DNA of 36,957 nt, from positions 1-36,957 of IMG/VR virus record IMGVR_UViG_3300030012_002104; one strand, given 5' to 3'. This document shows positions 6,148 to 12,198 of this stretch, piece after piece. Source of the stretch: a virus. Under the pieces are notes generated by a model that saw only the letters and a list, made by a program, of their open reading frames with translations, ran no database searches and was not told the origin of the DNA. A program made the translations under genes and the position numbers. Every line of letters starts with the position of its first letter. The first letter of the stretch is position 1.

Positions 6148-6259
6148 CTTCCAATGTATGCTTTGCAATTTTGCATTGTCTCGTATCATTAATTGCTTCC
6201 AATCCTTGTTTAGCAATAGCATATTTTTTTTGATACTTATTAAGCTCATATGCTAGCAA
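6110..6259 (-). CDS. possible small helical protein (TTG start)
   Basis: A 49-residue frame from TTG (6259-6257) to TAA (6112-6110). It reads M-LAYELNKYQKKYAIAKQ and ends in MRKIGKQGTKK, with regular Lys/Glu/Ala spacing typical of a real helix. The frame is open back to just before the end of the SpoVG-like gene, so translation may start at a rarer codon or be coupled to that gene. No ATG and no strong ribosome-binding site were seen, so this is tentative. Confidence 0.4.
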   Translation of the reverse strand: MLAYELNKYQKKYAIAKQGLEAINDTRQCKIAKHTLEEMRKIGKQGTKK

Positions 6260-6282
6260 TACATTTTCTTTATAAAGTACAT

Positions 6283-6552
6283 CTAAAATGGGATGTCCTC
6301 ACTTGCTGTTTGAGCAGGCTCATAAGCTTCTGATGCAAGCTTCTCAAGCTCCGGTCTAGCTTCTTTTGGTATCCATACGGTATCATAATACTCACCATCT
6401 TTTGGATTTTTTTCTTGAGGTGCAGAAACAAACATACCGTTAGCACCATCAACAAGCTTACAACCTTTAATCTCAAAACCCTCAGATGTTACAATTGTAA
6501 AGAATGCTCTTATCTTACCCCATTCTCCTGTTCGCATATCTTTTATTTTCAT
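6283..6552 (-). CDS. SpoVG-like protein with an SSB-type C-terminal tip
   Basis: 89 residues. The core resembles SpoVG proteins: GKIRAFFTIVTSEGFEIKGC, then LVDGANGMFVSAPQEK, GEYYDTVWIPK and a final helix, matching the SpoVG pattern of a strand pair, xGxNGLFVxMPxxK and a short C-terminal helix. SpoVG proteins bind nucleic acids. The last seven residues, ASEDIPF, match the acidic-hydrophobic tip (DDDIPF in E. coli) by which SSB recruits repair and replication proteins. No OB-fold SSB was found elsewhere, so this may be the phage single-strand-binding protein. It shares an ATGA overlap with the upstream gene. Confidence 0.65.
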   Translation of the reverse strand: MKIKDMRTGEWGKIRAFFTIVTSEGFEIKGCKLVDGANGMFVSAPQEKNPKDGEYYDTVWIPKEARPELEKLASEAYEPAQTASEDIPF

Positions 6553-6923
6553 TTAGTCCATACTCCTTTCATTACGATTATAGACATCAGTGCATAAGTA
6601 GATATATCTATTAGAGTGTCTTCTATGCTTTCATTATTAGGTTCTTTATTATCTTTAACAAGATTAAGCAACCTCTGTATTTTATCATTCATTCTAATAG
6701 ACAATGCTAACAAAGCAAAATGTCTGTCTTTTTCATTATCCATATCACCACCTAGTGATATGTTACCACTTCCGTAGTCTTGCTGTTTAGAGCAAAACAA
6801 CTTGTATTGCATATCTTGAAGCTCTCTTAACATTTGAGATGTTTCAGGATATTTTTGTTCTATAAACTGACTTGCTGTTAATGTTTTATTTGACAACGAA
6901 TCAGTGCTAGATTTTAAGCTCAT
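6549..6923 (-). CDS. DUF1599-type protein (nucleotide-modification-associated domain)
   Basis: 124 residues from ATG 6923. The longer GTG start at 6929 is rejected because GGGGG lies 6 bases before the ATG and the ATG shares an ATGA overlap with the deformylase stop. The body fits the DUF1599 pattern: CSKQQDYGSGNISLGG, then RMNDKIQRLLNLV and a final ESIEDTLIDISTYALMSIIV helix. This family is common in phages and is thought to act in nucleotide or DNA-base metabolism. Its acidic helix pairs resemble all-alpha NTP pyrophosphatases (MazG-like), but the reaction is not established. Confidence 0.65.
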   Translation of the reverse strand: MSLKSSTDSLSNKTLTASQFIEQKYPETSQMLRELQDMQYKLFCSKQQDYGSGNISLGGDMDNEKDRHFALLALSIRMNDKIQRLLNLVKDNKEPNNESIEDTLIDISTYALMSIIVMKGVWTK

Positions 6924-7369
6924 ACACAACCCCCATCTTTACATAGTTTACCATTTAAATGGTCTATCTCATGTTGAATTATAATAGCAGTAAAACCTGT
7001 ATATTTTTTTTTAGTACGTCCTGTTTTAGTTAATCTGCTCACTGTAACCCATTCATATCTTTTGGTTTTATATGTCTTTTTACCATCTAAAGATAAGCAA
7101 CCTTCAGCACATTCTATAATGTTTTTTGAATGCTTCTCTATTATTGGATTTATAAAACCTTTCCATTTTTTATTTATTAAAGCTATAAACACTCTAGAGC
7201 TTAATCCTATTTGATTTGATGCTAAACCTACAGGTACTTTACTCTGTATAGTTCCCATCAATACAGCAGTCTTTAGCTGTTGAACAACTAGCTTACCTTC
7301 CAAGTAATCTCTTTCTATGCATGTTGTTCTTAAATGCTCTCTATTCTTTTTATATGTTTTTAACATCAT
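6920..7369 (-). CDS. def: peptide deformylase
   Basis: 149 residues from ATG 7369, which shares ATGA with the upstream stop; an earlier in-frame start at 7405 would overlap that gene by 40 bases. All three deformylase motifs are present: GLASNQIG (Q53), EGCLSL (C91, a metal ligand) and QHEIDHLNG (H133, E134, H137). The enzyme removes the N-formyl group from new proteins. Phage copies are short like this one, lack the C-terminal helix of bacterial enzymes, and have been found in marine phages. It may help mature abundant phage or host proteins late in infection. Key residues are intact, so it is probably active. Confidence 0.92.
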   Translation of the reverse strand: MMLKTYKKNREHLRTTCIERDYLEGKLVVQQLKTAVLMGTIQSKVPVGLASNQIGLSSRVFIALINKKWKGFINPIIEKHSKNIIECAEGCLSLDGKKTYKTKRYEWVTVSRLTKTGRTKKKYTGFTAIIIQHEIDHLNGKLCKDGGCV

Positions 7370-7788
7370 AGCTTTGTAAATAATCCTATATCTATAAAAT
7401 AACATGGCTCTTGGTCTTCATCGTCACGCTGTGTTTTAATTCTACCTGCCCATCTAAGCTCATGCTGTTCTCTATTATCTTTATAATAATAAATTTCTCT
7501 GTTAAACTTAACTACTAGGAAAAATGGTAGACCCGTCATATTAGAAACGAATCTACCATGATTAATTTTATGCATGCTTATCATTAGATGTGAGCTTGTA
7601 GTAAACTCCTGTCTTCTACATTTAATCTCTACCCATCCATGTATATCTCCATTTTTGCATATAGCATAATCAAGTATATCTTTGTATGGTAGTTTCTCAA
7701 GCTTGCATAGCCATTTTTTTTGCAGTATATCTCTTACTGCATATTCTCTTTTAAGATGCTCTTTTGTTTCGTACCTAGGTCTACTCAT
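7366..7788 (-). CDS. PD-(D/E)XK nuclease-like protein
   Basis: 140 residues. A likely active site is visible: acidic residues in the first helix (E10, E15), D40 in KDILDYAI and E54-x-K56 in GWVEIKCR, followed by a strand reading LPFFLVVKFN. This is the usual order of small PD-(D/E)XK nucleases (VRR-NUC or endonuclease VII-like size class). It sits between a RecB-like nuclease and a deformylase with overlaps of 8 and 4 bases, so it belongs to the recombination block. The exact DNA substrate cannot be told from the sequence. Confidence 0.65.
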   Translation of the reverse strand: MSRPRYETKEHLKREYAVRDILQKKWLCKLEKLPYKDILDYAICKNGDIHGWVEIKCRRQEFTTSSHLMISMHKINHGRFVSNMTGLPFFLVVKFNREIYYYKDNREQHELRWAGRIKTQRDDEDQEPCYFIDIGLFTKL

Positions 7789-8518
7789 ATGTCTTTAATG
7801 TAAATTTCTTATTTAAGTTACTTTTTATTCTAGGTTTTGGGTTATAGTGATAGTATAAGTTAACTGCACTCTCCCATACATCAGGAACTATCTTAAACTC
7901 TTTTAGGTTAGCTTTAGCTGTGTGCTCTCTAATCCATCCTTTTTTGCAATGCAACGCACCTATACGTTTTATTGGTGTGTCAGGATGGTAATCATTATAA
8001 AGAATAGAGTATGCTGTTAGCTGTAGGTTGACCTGCTCTGATAATTGATTTGAGGTTTTAAAATCTATCAACCATCGTTCCCACTCATTAGTCTTTTCAT
8101 TTAATATGTCACATACTAAATCAGCAGTTCCACACCACTTTCTTTTTTCATTATAAAGATGCACCTCTGTCTTTACCATTTTTTTAGGCACTCCATCATT
8201 CCACCATTCAGCAAAAGATATAAGAGCTTTAATCATACCTCGATTAAGTTTCACCTTTTCACCTCTTATATAATATTCTTTCTCATCAGTAAGGTCAATT
8301 TCCTCACCATTTAAAAGTCTTTCTATGATGTCATGAGTTATGTTACCAAGCACTATAGACTTTTTAAGCTCTACATCTGCCTTGTAACCGTTTTTAATTT
8401 TCCATTCTACTAGATATGGTTTATTAACGATACCAAGTATAGTGGTAACCGAAGCCACTTGGTGGGTATCAGAAACCTGTACCCACCTACCGTTAGAAGT
8501 TTTTAAATATTCGTACAC
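7781..8518 (-). CDS. RecB/Cas4-like PD-(D/E)XK exonuclease
   Basis: 245 residues, with GTG start (8518-8516) overlapping the TAG stop of the annealing-protein gene and AAGGGG 10 bases upstream. Motifs of the RecB nuclease family (PDDEXK_1) appear in order: H62 in LGNITHDIIER, D133 in CGTADLVCD, D152-x-K154 in WLIDFKTS, and Q166 and Y170 in NLQLTAYSIL. It probably degrades one DNA strand from ends to make substrate for the annealing protein encoded directly upstream, like lambda Exo-Beta or RecE-RecT pairs. Confidence 0.85.
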   Translation of the reverse strand: MYEYLKTSNGRWVQVSDTHQVASVTTILGIVNKPYLVEWKIKNGYKADVELKKSIVLGNITHDIIERLLNGEEIDLTDEKEYYIRGEKVKLNRGMIKALISFAEWWNDGVPKKMVKTEVHLYNEKRKWCGTADLVCDILNEKTNEWERWLIDFKTSNQLSEQVNLQLTAYSILYNDYHPDTPIKRIGALHCKKGWIREHTAKANLKEFKIVPDVWESAVNLYYHYNPKPRIKSNLNKKFTLKTYE

Positions 8519-9153
8519 TATTTTGACCCCTTATTTTTTTTAGCTTGTTCACTTCTATATTCAAACTCTTTTTCAATCAACTTCAACGCTTCTTCGTCTT
8601 TTATTAATTTACTGTTCTTAAACCAATAGATTACATCGTCTCTGCTTACATTCTTTATCTTAACATCTAGAGGTGAGAACTTCTTTTCACGCCAAGCAGG
8701 TGAGGCTGAAGGGGGTGAATCTTCGGAAACCTCACCGTTAGATTTACTTGGCTTCGAGTGTGTAGGTTCTTCAAAACTCTTATCTACTTGGTTTGAAAAA
8801 TCATCTTCAGACATGATACCATGTTTAGATGCACCAATTAATCTTAATACCACTCTACCTATTCCACGCTTCTCAGCCATACACCCAAAGTATTTATTGC
8901 CTTTACAATTGACTGAGTCTGCTTCTCCTATAGAAGACATCCTTAAATCACCCATAGACATAGTAATTAAAAATCTTACAAAGTCTCTTTCTGAGTTTAG
9001 TATCTGCACTGACTCTAGCAAGATACCTTTAGTGTCTGCTATTTTTTCTATAGCTTCTTTTTTCATAATCCATTTTTTTGATTGCTGATGTAAATAATAA
9101 TCATCTTTTGTTAATCCACATTCTTTAGCAACTTTTTTTATTATTTCTGACAT
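8518..9153 (-). CDS. Rad52-like single-strand annealing protein
   Basis: 211 residues starting at ATG 9153 with AAGGGGG as ribosome-binding site. Residues 76-108 carry the conserved segment of phage annealing proteins (Rad52/ERF/Sak-like): GEADS, then YFGCMAEKRGIGRVVLRLIG, matching the usual G-E-A/S...MAEKRAxDRVxLxxxG pattern. Residues about 120-155 are a disordered Ser/Pro/Glu-rich linker, followed by a short charged C-terminal domain (about 160-205). It would anneal complementary strands during phage recombination, with the RecB-like nuclease one base downstream as partner. The exact subfamily cannot be fixed by eye. Confidence 0.75.
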   Translation of the reverse strand: MSEIIKKVAKECGLTKDDYYLHQQSKKWIMKKEAIEKIADTKGILLESVQILNSERDFVRFLITMSMGDLRMSSIGEADSVNCKGNKYFGCMAEKRGIGRVVLRLIGASKHGIMSEDDFSNQVDKSFEEPTHSKPSKSNGEVSEDSPPSASPAWREKKFSPLDVKIKNVSRDDVIYWFKNSKLIKDEEALKLIEKEFEYRSEQAKKNKGSK

Positions 9154-9259
9154 GCTTCCCCCTTCTTTTTATTATTATTTTACCACTTGCTATATCCATC
9201 ATCATCTTTTGGATATCATCATATGGCTTTACTATTAGATTTCGTTTATTCTTTTTCAT
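9125..9259 (-). CDS. small basic hypothetical protein
   Basis: 44 residues from ATG 9259 (MKKNKRNLIVKPYDDIQKMM) to TAA 9125. It overlaps the end of the upstream 61-residue gene and the first 29 bases of the annealing-protein gene. Strongly basic, no recognised family. It fills an otherwise unexplained 90-base gap in a region where genes are packed end to end, which supports it, although no clear ribosome-binding site is seen. Confidence 0.5.
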   Translation of the reverse strand: MKKNKRNLIVKPYDDIQKMMMDIASGKIIIKRRGKHVRNNKKSC

Positions 9260-9431
9260 TTATTATTTTCTCCAATTGACCTATTCTACTACATTTTGTT
9301 TGCAAATCTTTTTGCAATTCATTTACTTGAAACTTTAAGTCTTCTAAATCTTCAAATAACAATCTTATGTATTTATAAAACTGCTCTTCTTTCGCTACTT
9401 TGCAGTACATTGGGTTGTCTTTTAATTCCAT
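9246..9431 (-). CDS. small coiled-coil protein
   Basis: 61 residues. From about residue 18 to the end the sequence has a heptad pattern of Leu/Val/Ile (YIRLLFEDLEDLKFQVNELQ, then LQTK, IGQLEKIINEKE), so it is almost certainly an oligomeric coiled coil. It overlaps the last 59 bases of the replisome-organizer gene. Placed between replication and recombination genes, it could be an adaptor, but no function is recognisable. Confidence 0.6.
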   Translation of the reverse strand: MELKDNPMYCKVAKEEQFYKYIRLLFEDLEDLKFQVNELQKDLQTKCSRIGQLEKIINEKE

Positions 9432-10203
9432 TATTTACCTTTTTTTTTGCGTTCAACTTTACCTTACAGCATGGACTATCTTCTCTCAAAGTCCACTGTG
9501 TATGAAATGAGCTATCATTACACTTAGAGCAATACGCTATATAGTGACCTGTTGTACTCATCTTATAATCTTTTAAATCTATCTTTTCTTTTTTAGGTAC
9601 TTGCTTTACTATCTCATCTTCCCATCTTTTCTGCTTTAGATATGTGCTAGCATGAGGTATGTATTGTTTTTCTCTGTCAGCATAAGCAGACTTACAATGG
9701 TTCATATCTATTTCTTTAATAATAGTATCATAGTTTTTTAACCAATAAGCAAGAGCAGGTGCTTTCCCTGATTTTCTAGGATAACCTGAATACCAAAAAT
9801 CAAAATCTTTTTTCTTCTTTGCTATATCTACTTTATTATTGGTAGAAGGTTTTTTCACTAGGGTATGGAAACTATTGTCTATACCCCCCACGTCACTTTG
9901 TTCCATACTGTTTTTCATTGCATTTAACATAACGTTGTTTATATAAAGAAATCTGTTTTTAATTTCTTTTGTTTTGTTAACGTAATTATAGCCAACAGTG
10001 ATATACCCTTTAGATTGCAAGCTTGATACAATACTAGATACTCTCCTAGTGCTAATATTAAACAGCTTAGATATGTGTTTGTTGGAGGCGTAGAAGGTCT
10101 TCTCTTGGTTATCATGAAAACCTTCTACATATGAAAAAAGTAATTTTTCCTGCAAGGTTAAATCATTGTTATACATTACATAATCATGAACTACAAAATG
10201 CAT
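9373..10203 (-). CDS. O-like replisome organizer / replication initiator
   Basis: 276 residues. Residues about 14-72 form a winged helix-turn-helix of the HTH_36 type (LTLQEKLLFSYVEGF, then YASNKHISKLFNISTRRVSS and SKGYI). Residues 133-197 hold the motif pair seen in phage replication-O and helicase-loader proteins: FWYSGYPRKSGKAPALAYW and HASTYLKQKRWEDE. A third part has Cys/His residues (H220, C225, C228, C245, C246) that may bind zinc. With no phage polymerase or helicase gene in sight, this protein probably melts the origin and brings in host DnaB. The origin could lie within this gene, as in lambda, but no iterons were noticed. Confidence 0.8.
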   Translation of the reverse strand: MHFVVHDYVMYNNDLTLQEKLLFSYVEGFHDNQEKTFYASNKHISKLFNISTRRVSSIVSSLQSKGYITVGYNYVNKTKEIKNRFLYINNVMLNAMKNSMEQSDVGGIDNSFHTLVKKPSTNNKVDIAKKKKDFDFWYSGYPRKSGKAPALAYWLKNYDTIIKEIDMNHCKSAYADREKQYIPHASTYLKQKRWEDEIVKQVPKKEKIDLKDYKMSTTGHYIAYCSKCNDSSFHTQWTLREDSPCCKVKLNAKKKVNNGIKRQPNVLQSSERRAVL

Positions 10204-10625
10204 ATTGACATCCCTATAACTTTGTTAGGATTGATTAATAACTCATCTTCATTTTTTTCATTAAAATAAGCTATGACGTTTTCTTTTAATACTTTGCCTG
10301 TAAGTATACACTTGTTTTTAGACTCAAATCTTTCAGCAAACCACTCTGCAGTTTTAAATGATTTAGTCCAATGTATACCATGCCCAAACTTGTCGAAGTC
10401 TAATTCTTCTTCTGATGCGATACCTCTATATATCTCTATCACATCAGGCAACGCATGAAATTCTTCAAGCTCATCGTCATTCATCATTAAACATGGGTCT
10501 CCACTTTTTTCCATCAACAGCATTAGCTTGTCTTGACCTACTGTATCCAATAAACCTTCTTCTGTCTCTGTTAACAAGGTTCTTATAAAATCCCATTTTT
10601 CTTTATCGCCTTTAAATTCTATCAT
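10191..10625 (-). CDS. small ADP-ribosyltransferase-like protein
   Basis: 144 residues. The C-terminal two thirds show the order of the R-S-E class of mono-ADP-ribosyltransferases: R67 in EIYRG, then GHGIHWTKSFKTAEWFAERF (S89 in the W-T-x-S strand, with the typical A-x-x-FA helix), and E126-D-E128 in NEDELLIN as the candidate ExE catalytic site. Such phage enzymes modify host proteins such as RNA polymerase or ribosomal factors. The first 60 residues are acidic and unrecognised. It overlaps the replication gene by 13 bases, and an AbrB-like gene lies directly upstream. Assignment rests on motif order only. Confidence 0.65.
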   Translation of the reverse strand: MIEFKGDKEKWDFIRTLLTETEEGLLDTVGQDKLMLLMEKSGDPCLMMNDDELEEFHALPDVIEIYRGIASEEELDFDKFGHGIHWTKSFKTAEWFAERFESKNKCILTGKVLKENVIAYFNEKNEDELLINPNKVIGMSICIL

Positions 10626-10793
10626 CTATTTATCTCCAAACTCTAAACGCAAACCACTAGAGTTATAAATTGATGTTAATGATACGACTGTGCCCTTTTT
10701 AATTTTATTAGCATCCAAAAAAGTCTTAGGCAGGGTAATCCTGCCTTTGTCATCGACTTTTAATCTAGCTATTCTCAACATAGGTGTCTTCAT
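10626..10793 (-). CDS. AbrB/SpoVT-like small DNA-binding protein
   Basis: 55 residues from ATG 10793 (ATGA overlap with the upstream stop) to TAG 10626. Residues about 8-40 read ARLKVDDKGRITLPKTFL, then a K/G turn and VVSL, closely matching the swapped-hairpin AbrB domain (V-D-x-x-G-R-I-x-L-P-K-x-x). AbrB domains are dimeric DNA-binding folds used by transition-state regulators and antitoxins. No toxin-like partner is next to it except the ADP-ribosyltransferase-like gene directly downstream, which is notable. It may regulate the phage control regions. Confidence 0.7.
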   Translation of the reverse strand: MKTPMLRIARLKVDDKGRITLPKTFLDANKIKKGTVVSLTSIYNSSGLRLEFGDK

Positions 10794-11158
10794 CTTCTAC
10801 CACCTTTCTGCATTACTTCTTTATAGTTCTTACAAACATCTGTAACCCATTTCATTTTAAATACACACTTAGTTCCCCAAGGTCTATATAGATGCTGTAG
10901 TTTTTTAGATGATGTAACTTTGTAATAAAGAGTAGACTCTAACATCTTGATTCTTCTCTTTAAATAAAAGGCATCATGATTAGTAGTTCTTTTTTTGGTT
11001 GGCTTTTCTAGGTTAGATTTGTCGCTACTGATTTGTTTGTTACGCATATAATCAACAGTTCTTTTATCTTCACCACGATAATATGCAGATATAAACCAAG
11101 GCTTATTGCCTAACGCAATATAATTGCCTACTGCTATATCTCTTTTTTTGTATTTCAT
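10790..11158 (-). CDS. basic hypothetical protein, first gene of the DNA-metabolism block
   Basis: 122 residues from ATG 11158; a GTG 6 bases earlier is less likely because GGGGT lies close before the ATG. Very basic, with runs such as KPTKKRTTNHDAFYLKRRIK. The C-terminal region has two Cys and several aromatics (YRPWGTKCVFKMKWVTDVCK). No family recognised; DNA binding is plausible. It is preceded by a non-coding gap holding motif AATTAACGAAA and a candidate promoter, so it may be the first gene of a separate early transcript. Confidence 0.6.
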   Translation of the reverse strand: MKYKKRDIAVGNYIALGNKPWFISAYYRGEDKRTVDYMRNKQISSDKSNLEKPTKKRTTNHDAFYLKRRIKMLESTLYYKVTSSKKLQHLYRPWGTKCVFKMKWVTDVCKNYKEVMQKGGRR

Positions 11159-11170
11159 ATTCACCCCGTT

Positions 11171-11181
11171 TTTCGTTAATT
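11171..11181 (-). promoter_or_regulatory. AATTAACGAAA leader motif, copy 3
   Basis: Read on the - strand this is an exact copy of the motif at 1373-1383 and 2442-2452. As in the other copies, it points towards the downstream gene and lies 12 bases before its ATG (11158), next to the ribosome-binding site. Confidence 0.4.
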
Positions 11182-11200
11182 GATTTCGTATGACAAATAG

Positions 11201-11229
11201 AATTTACAAAATTCCTAGCACAATTACAA
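11201..11229 (-). promoter_or_regulatory. candidate internal promoter of the leftward unit
   Basis: On the - strand, TTGTAA (11229-11224) and TAAATT (11206-11201) are 17 bases apart and each match 4 of 6 bases of the -35 and -10 consensus. The spacer contains AGGAATTTTG, part of an 11-mer also found in the main control region (1221-1231). The 97-base gap 11159-11255 is one of the few non-coding gaps in the leftward unit, which supports a promoter for the DNA-metabolism genes. Confidence 0.4.
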
Positions 11230-11255
11230 CAAATTTTTTTTGTCGAAGAGAAAAT

Positions 11256-11447
11256 CTATTTTTTCAAAACATCTTCTAGCACATCTACAACTGAATCATA
11301 TATTGCAGATAATATTTTAGCTTCTGTATCTTCTCCTATAATAGGGATGTTTAAATTTTTATTCCACTTAGCTACAACTTTTTCTTTAGTATCTTCGTTG
11401 TTTATTTTTTCTATTGCCCAATTTGCTATCTGTTCTTTTAGCTTCAT
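11256..11447 (-). CDS. small hypothetical protein
   Basis: 63 residues starting at ATG 11447 with a strong AAAAGGAGAAAG ribosome-binding site. It looks like an all-helical protein: a basic/amphipathic N-terminal helix (EQIANWAIEKI), a central loop NLNIPIIGEDTEAKI, and an acidic C-terminal helix (VVDVLEDVLKK). No family recognised. It is the last gene before the 97-base gap, in a cluster of small genes next to the holin-like pair. Confidence 0.65.
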   Translation of the reverse strand: MKLKEQIANWAIEKINNEDTKEKVVAKWNKNLNIPIIGEDTEAKILSAIYDSVVDVLEDVLKK

Positions 11448-11544
11448 CTTTCTCCTTTTGTAGTTCTTTAGCTATTCGTTTCATTTCATATTTTCTCTGA
11501 AATGATGATAAACTCATTAAGTATTCCCAATCTATTTTTGACAT
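11386..11544 (-). CDS. possible small charged protein overlapping the next gene
   Basis: A 52-residue frame from ATG 11544 to TAA 11386. It starts MSKIDWEYLMSLSSFQRKYE and continues as a Lys/Glu-rich helix. Its last 62 bases overlap the following gene in another frame. The start overlaps the end of the upstream small frame (stop 11532) and has only a weak ribosome-binding site (AGGTG). The composition is protein-like, but the long overlap keeps confidence low. Confidence 0.45.
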   Translation of the reverse strand: MSKIDWEYLMSLSSFQRKYEMKRIAKELQKEKDEAKRTDSKLGNRKNKQRRY

Positions 11545-11699
11545 GTGCACCTACATTTAAATTCTTTTTTTGGATGTGAATCTTTTTCTAATTTTAATAT
11601 TCTTTGCTCGTGATTACTAGCAATCTTTTTGTCAGGAGCTTTTTCAATAGCTTTTATTACTGCTTTAATAATACCTTTTATAACCATAGCTTGTATCAT
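11532..11699 (-). CDS. small basic protein with Cys-rich C-terminus
   Basis: 55 residues from ATG 11699, which shares ATGA with the XhlA-like gene stop, to TAG 11532. The N-terminal half is an amphipathic basic helix (MIQAMVIKGIIKAVIKAIEK). The C-terminus reads FKCRCTCQK with three Cys in five residues. No lipobox or clear transmembrane span was seen, although the N-terminal helix could lie on a membrane. Position directly after two holin-like genes makes a lysis-associated role possible, but this is not shown. Confidence 0.55.
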   Translation of the reverse strand: MIQAMVIKGIIKAVIKAIEKAPDKKIASNHEQRILKLEKDSHPKKEFKCRCTCQK

Positions 11700-11908
11700 T
11701 TAAACACTCCTATTAAAGTTATACTTATACCTATAATAAAAGATACTGTTGTTCCTATTGCTATAATTTTACTTATATTGTTTTCAGCTTTGTTTAGTCT
11801 TCCATTTACTTTTTCTAGATGATGAAAGTTTGCATCTACTTTTTCTTTTATATAATTAAGGTGTGTCATAACCTCACCTCTATATTCATTAGTATTTTTT
11901 GTTTTCAT
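11696..11908 (-). CDS. XhlA-like small membrane protein (holin-associated)
   Basis: 70 residues from ATG 11908 with GGAGAG upstream. A coiled-coil part (about 12-46: VMTHLNYIKEKVDANFHHLE and on) is followed by a single C-terminal transmembrane helix, IIAIGTTVSFIIGISITLIG, at about 48-68. This layout is that of the haemolysin XhlA family, which works with holins in phage lysis. It overlaps the preceding coiled-coil membrane gene by 20 bases. Its topology mirrors that neighbour (N-terminal anchor there, C-terminal anchor here), so they may interact. Confidence 0.65.
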   Translation of the reverse strand: MKTKNTNEYRGEVMTHLNYIKEKVDANFHHLEKVNGRLNKAENNISKIIAIGTTVSFIIGISITLIGVFK

Positions 11909-12197
11909 TTCTCTCCTGCATTCTTAAAAATTTATCTCTCAAACCATTGCCTGATAATTTAGCTATGACCTCTACTAAGGTTTTATAAGAGTTCTCAATA
12001 CCTTTTTGCTCTAATTGCATTTTCTTTTGTTGGTCTATTAGCTTGACTAAAATTCCTTCTACTCTTGTAAATGATTCTCTTAATTCTGCAGTCAATTGGT
12101 CTTGAATATATTTATTTTGTTTTTGAATAAACATCCAAAAAGCCACAGCAACTACAAGTGGAACGCCATAGGTCTCAAGTATAACTAGCCAATCCAT
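11889..12197 (-). CDS. holin-like membrane protein with coiled coil
   Basis: 102 residues. Residues about 3-24 form one transmembrane helix (WLVILETYGVPLVVAVAFWMF) near the N-terminus, followed by a long coiled coil (about 35-85) and a basic tail. This layout is shared by small single-span holins such as the BhlA type. It follows directly after the 2,383-residue gene and overlaps the XhlA-like gene, at the junction between structural and DNA-metabolism genes. A holin role is inferred from topology and neighbours. Confidence 0.55.
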   Translation of the reverse strand: MDWLVILETYGVPLVVAVAFWMFIQKQNKYIQDQLTAELRESFTRVEGILVKLIDQQKKMQLEQKGIENSYKTLVEVIAKLSGNGLRDKFLRMQERNENKKY

Positions 12198-12198
12198 A

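Noticed and set aside
11230-11255. A/T palindrome (ACAAA...TTTGT) as a terminator
   Set aside because: The stem has only about 5 weak pairs and an A/T loop, too unstable for an intrinsic terminator; the gap is better explained as a promoter region.
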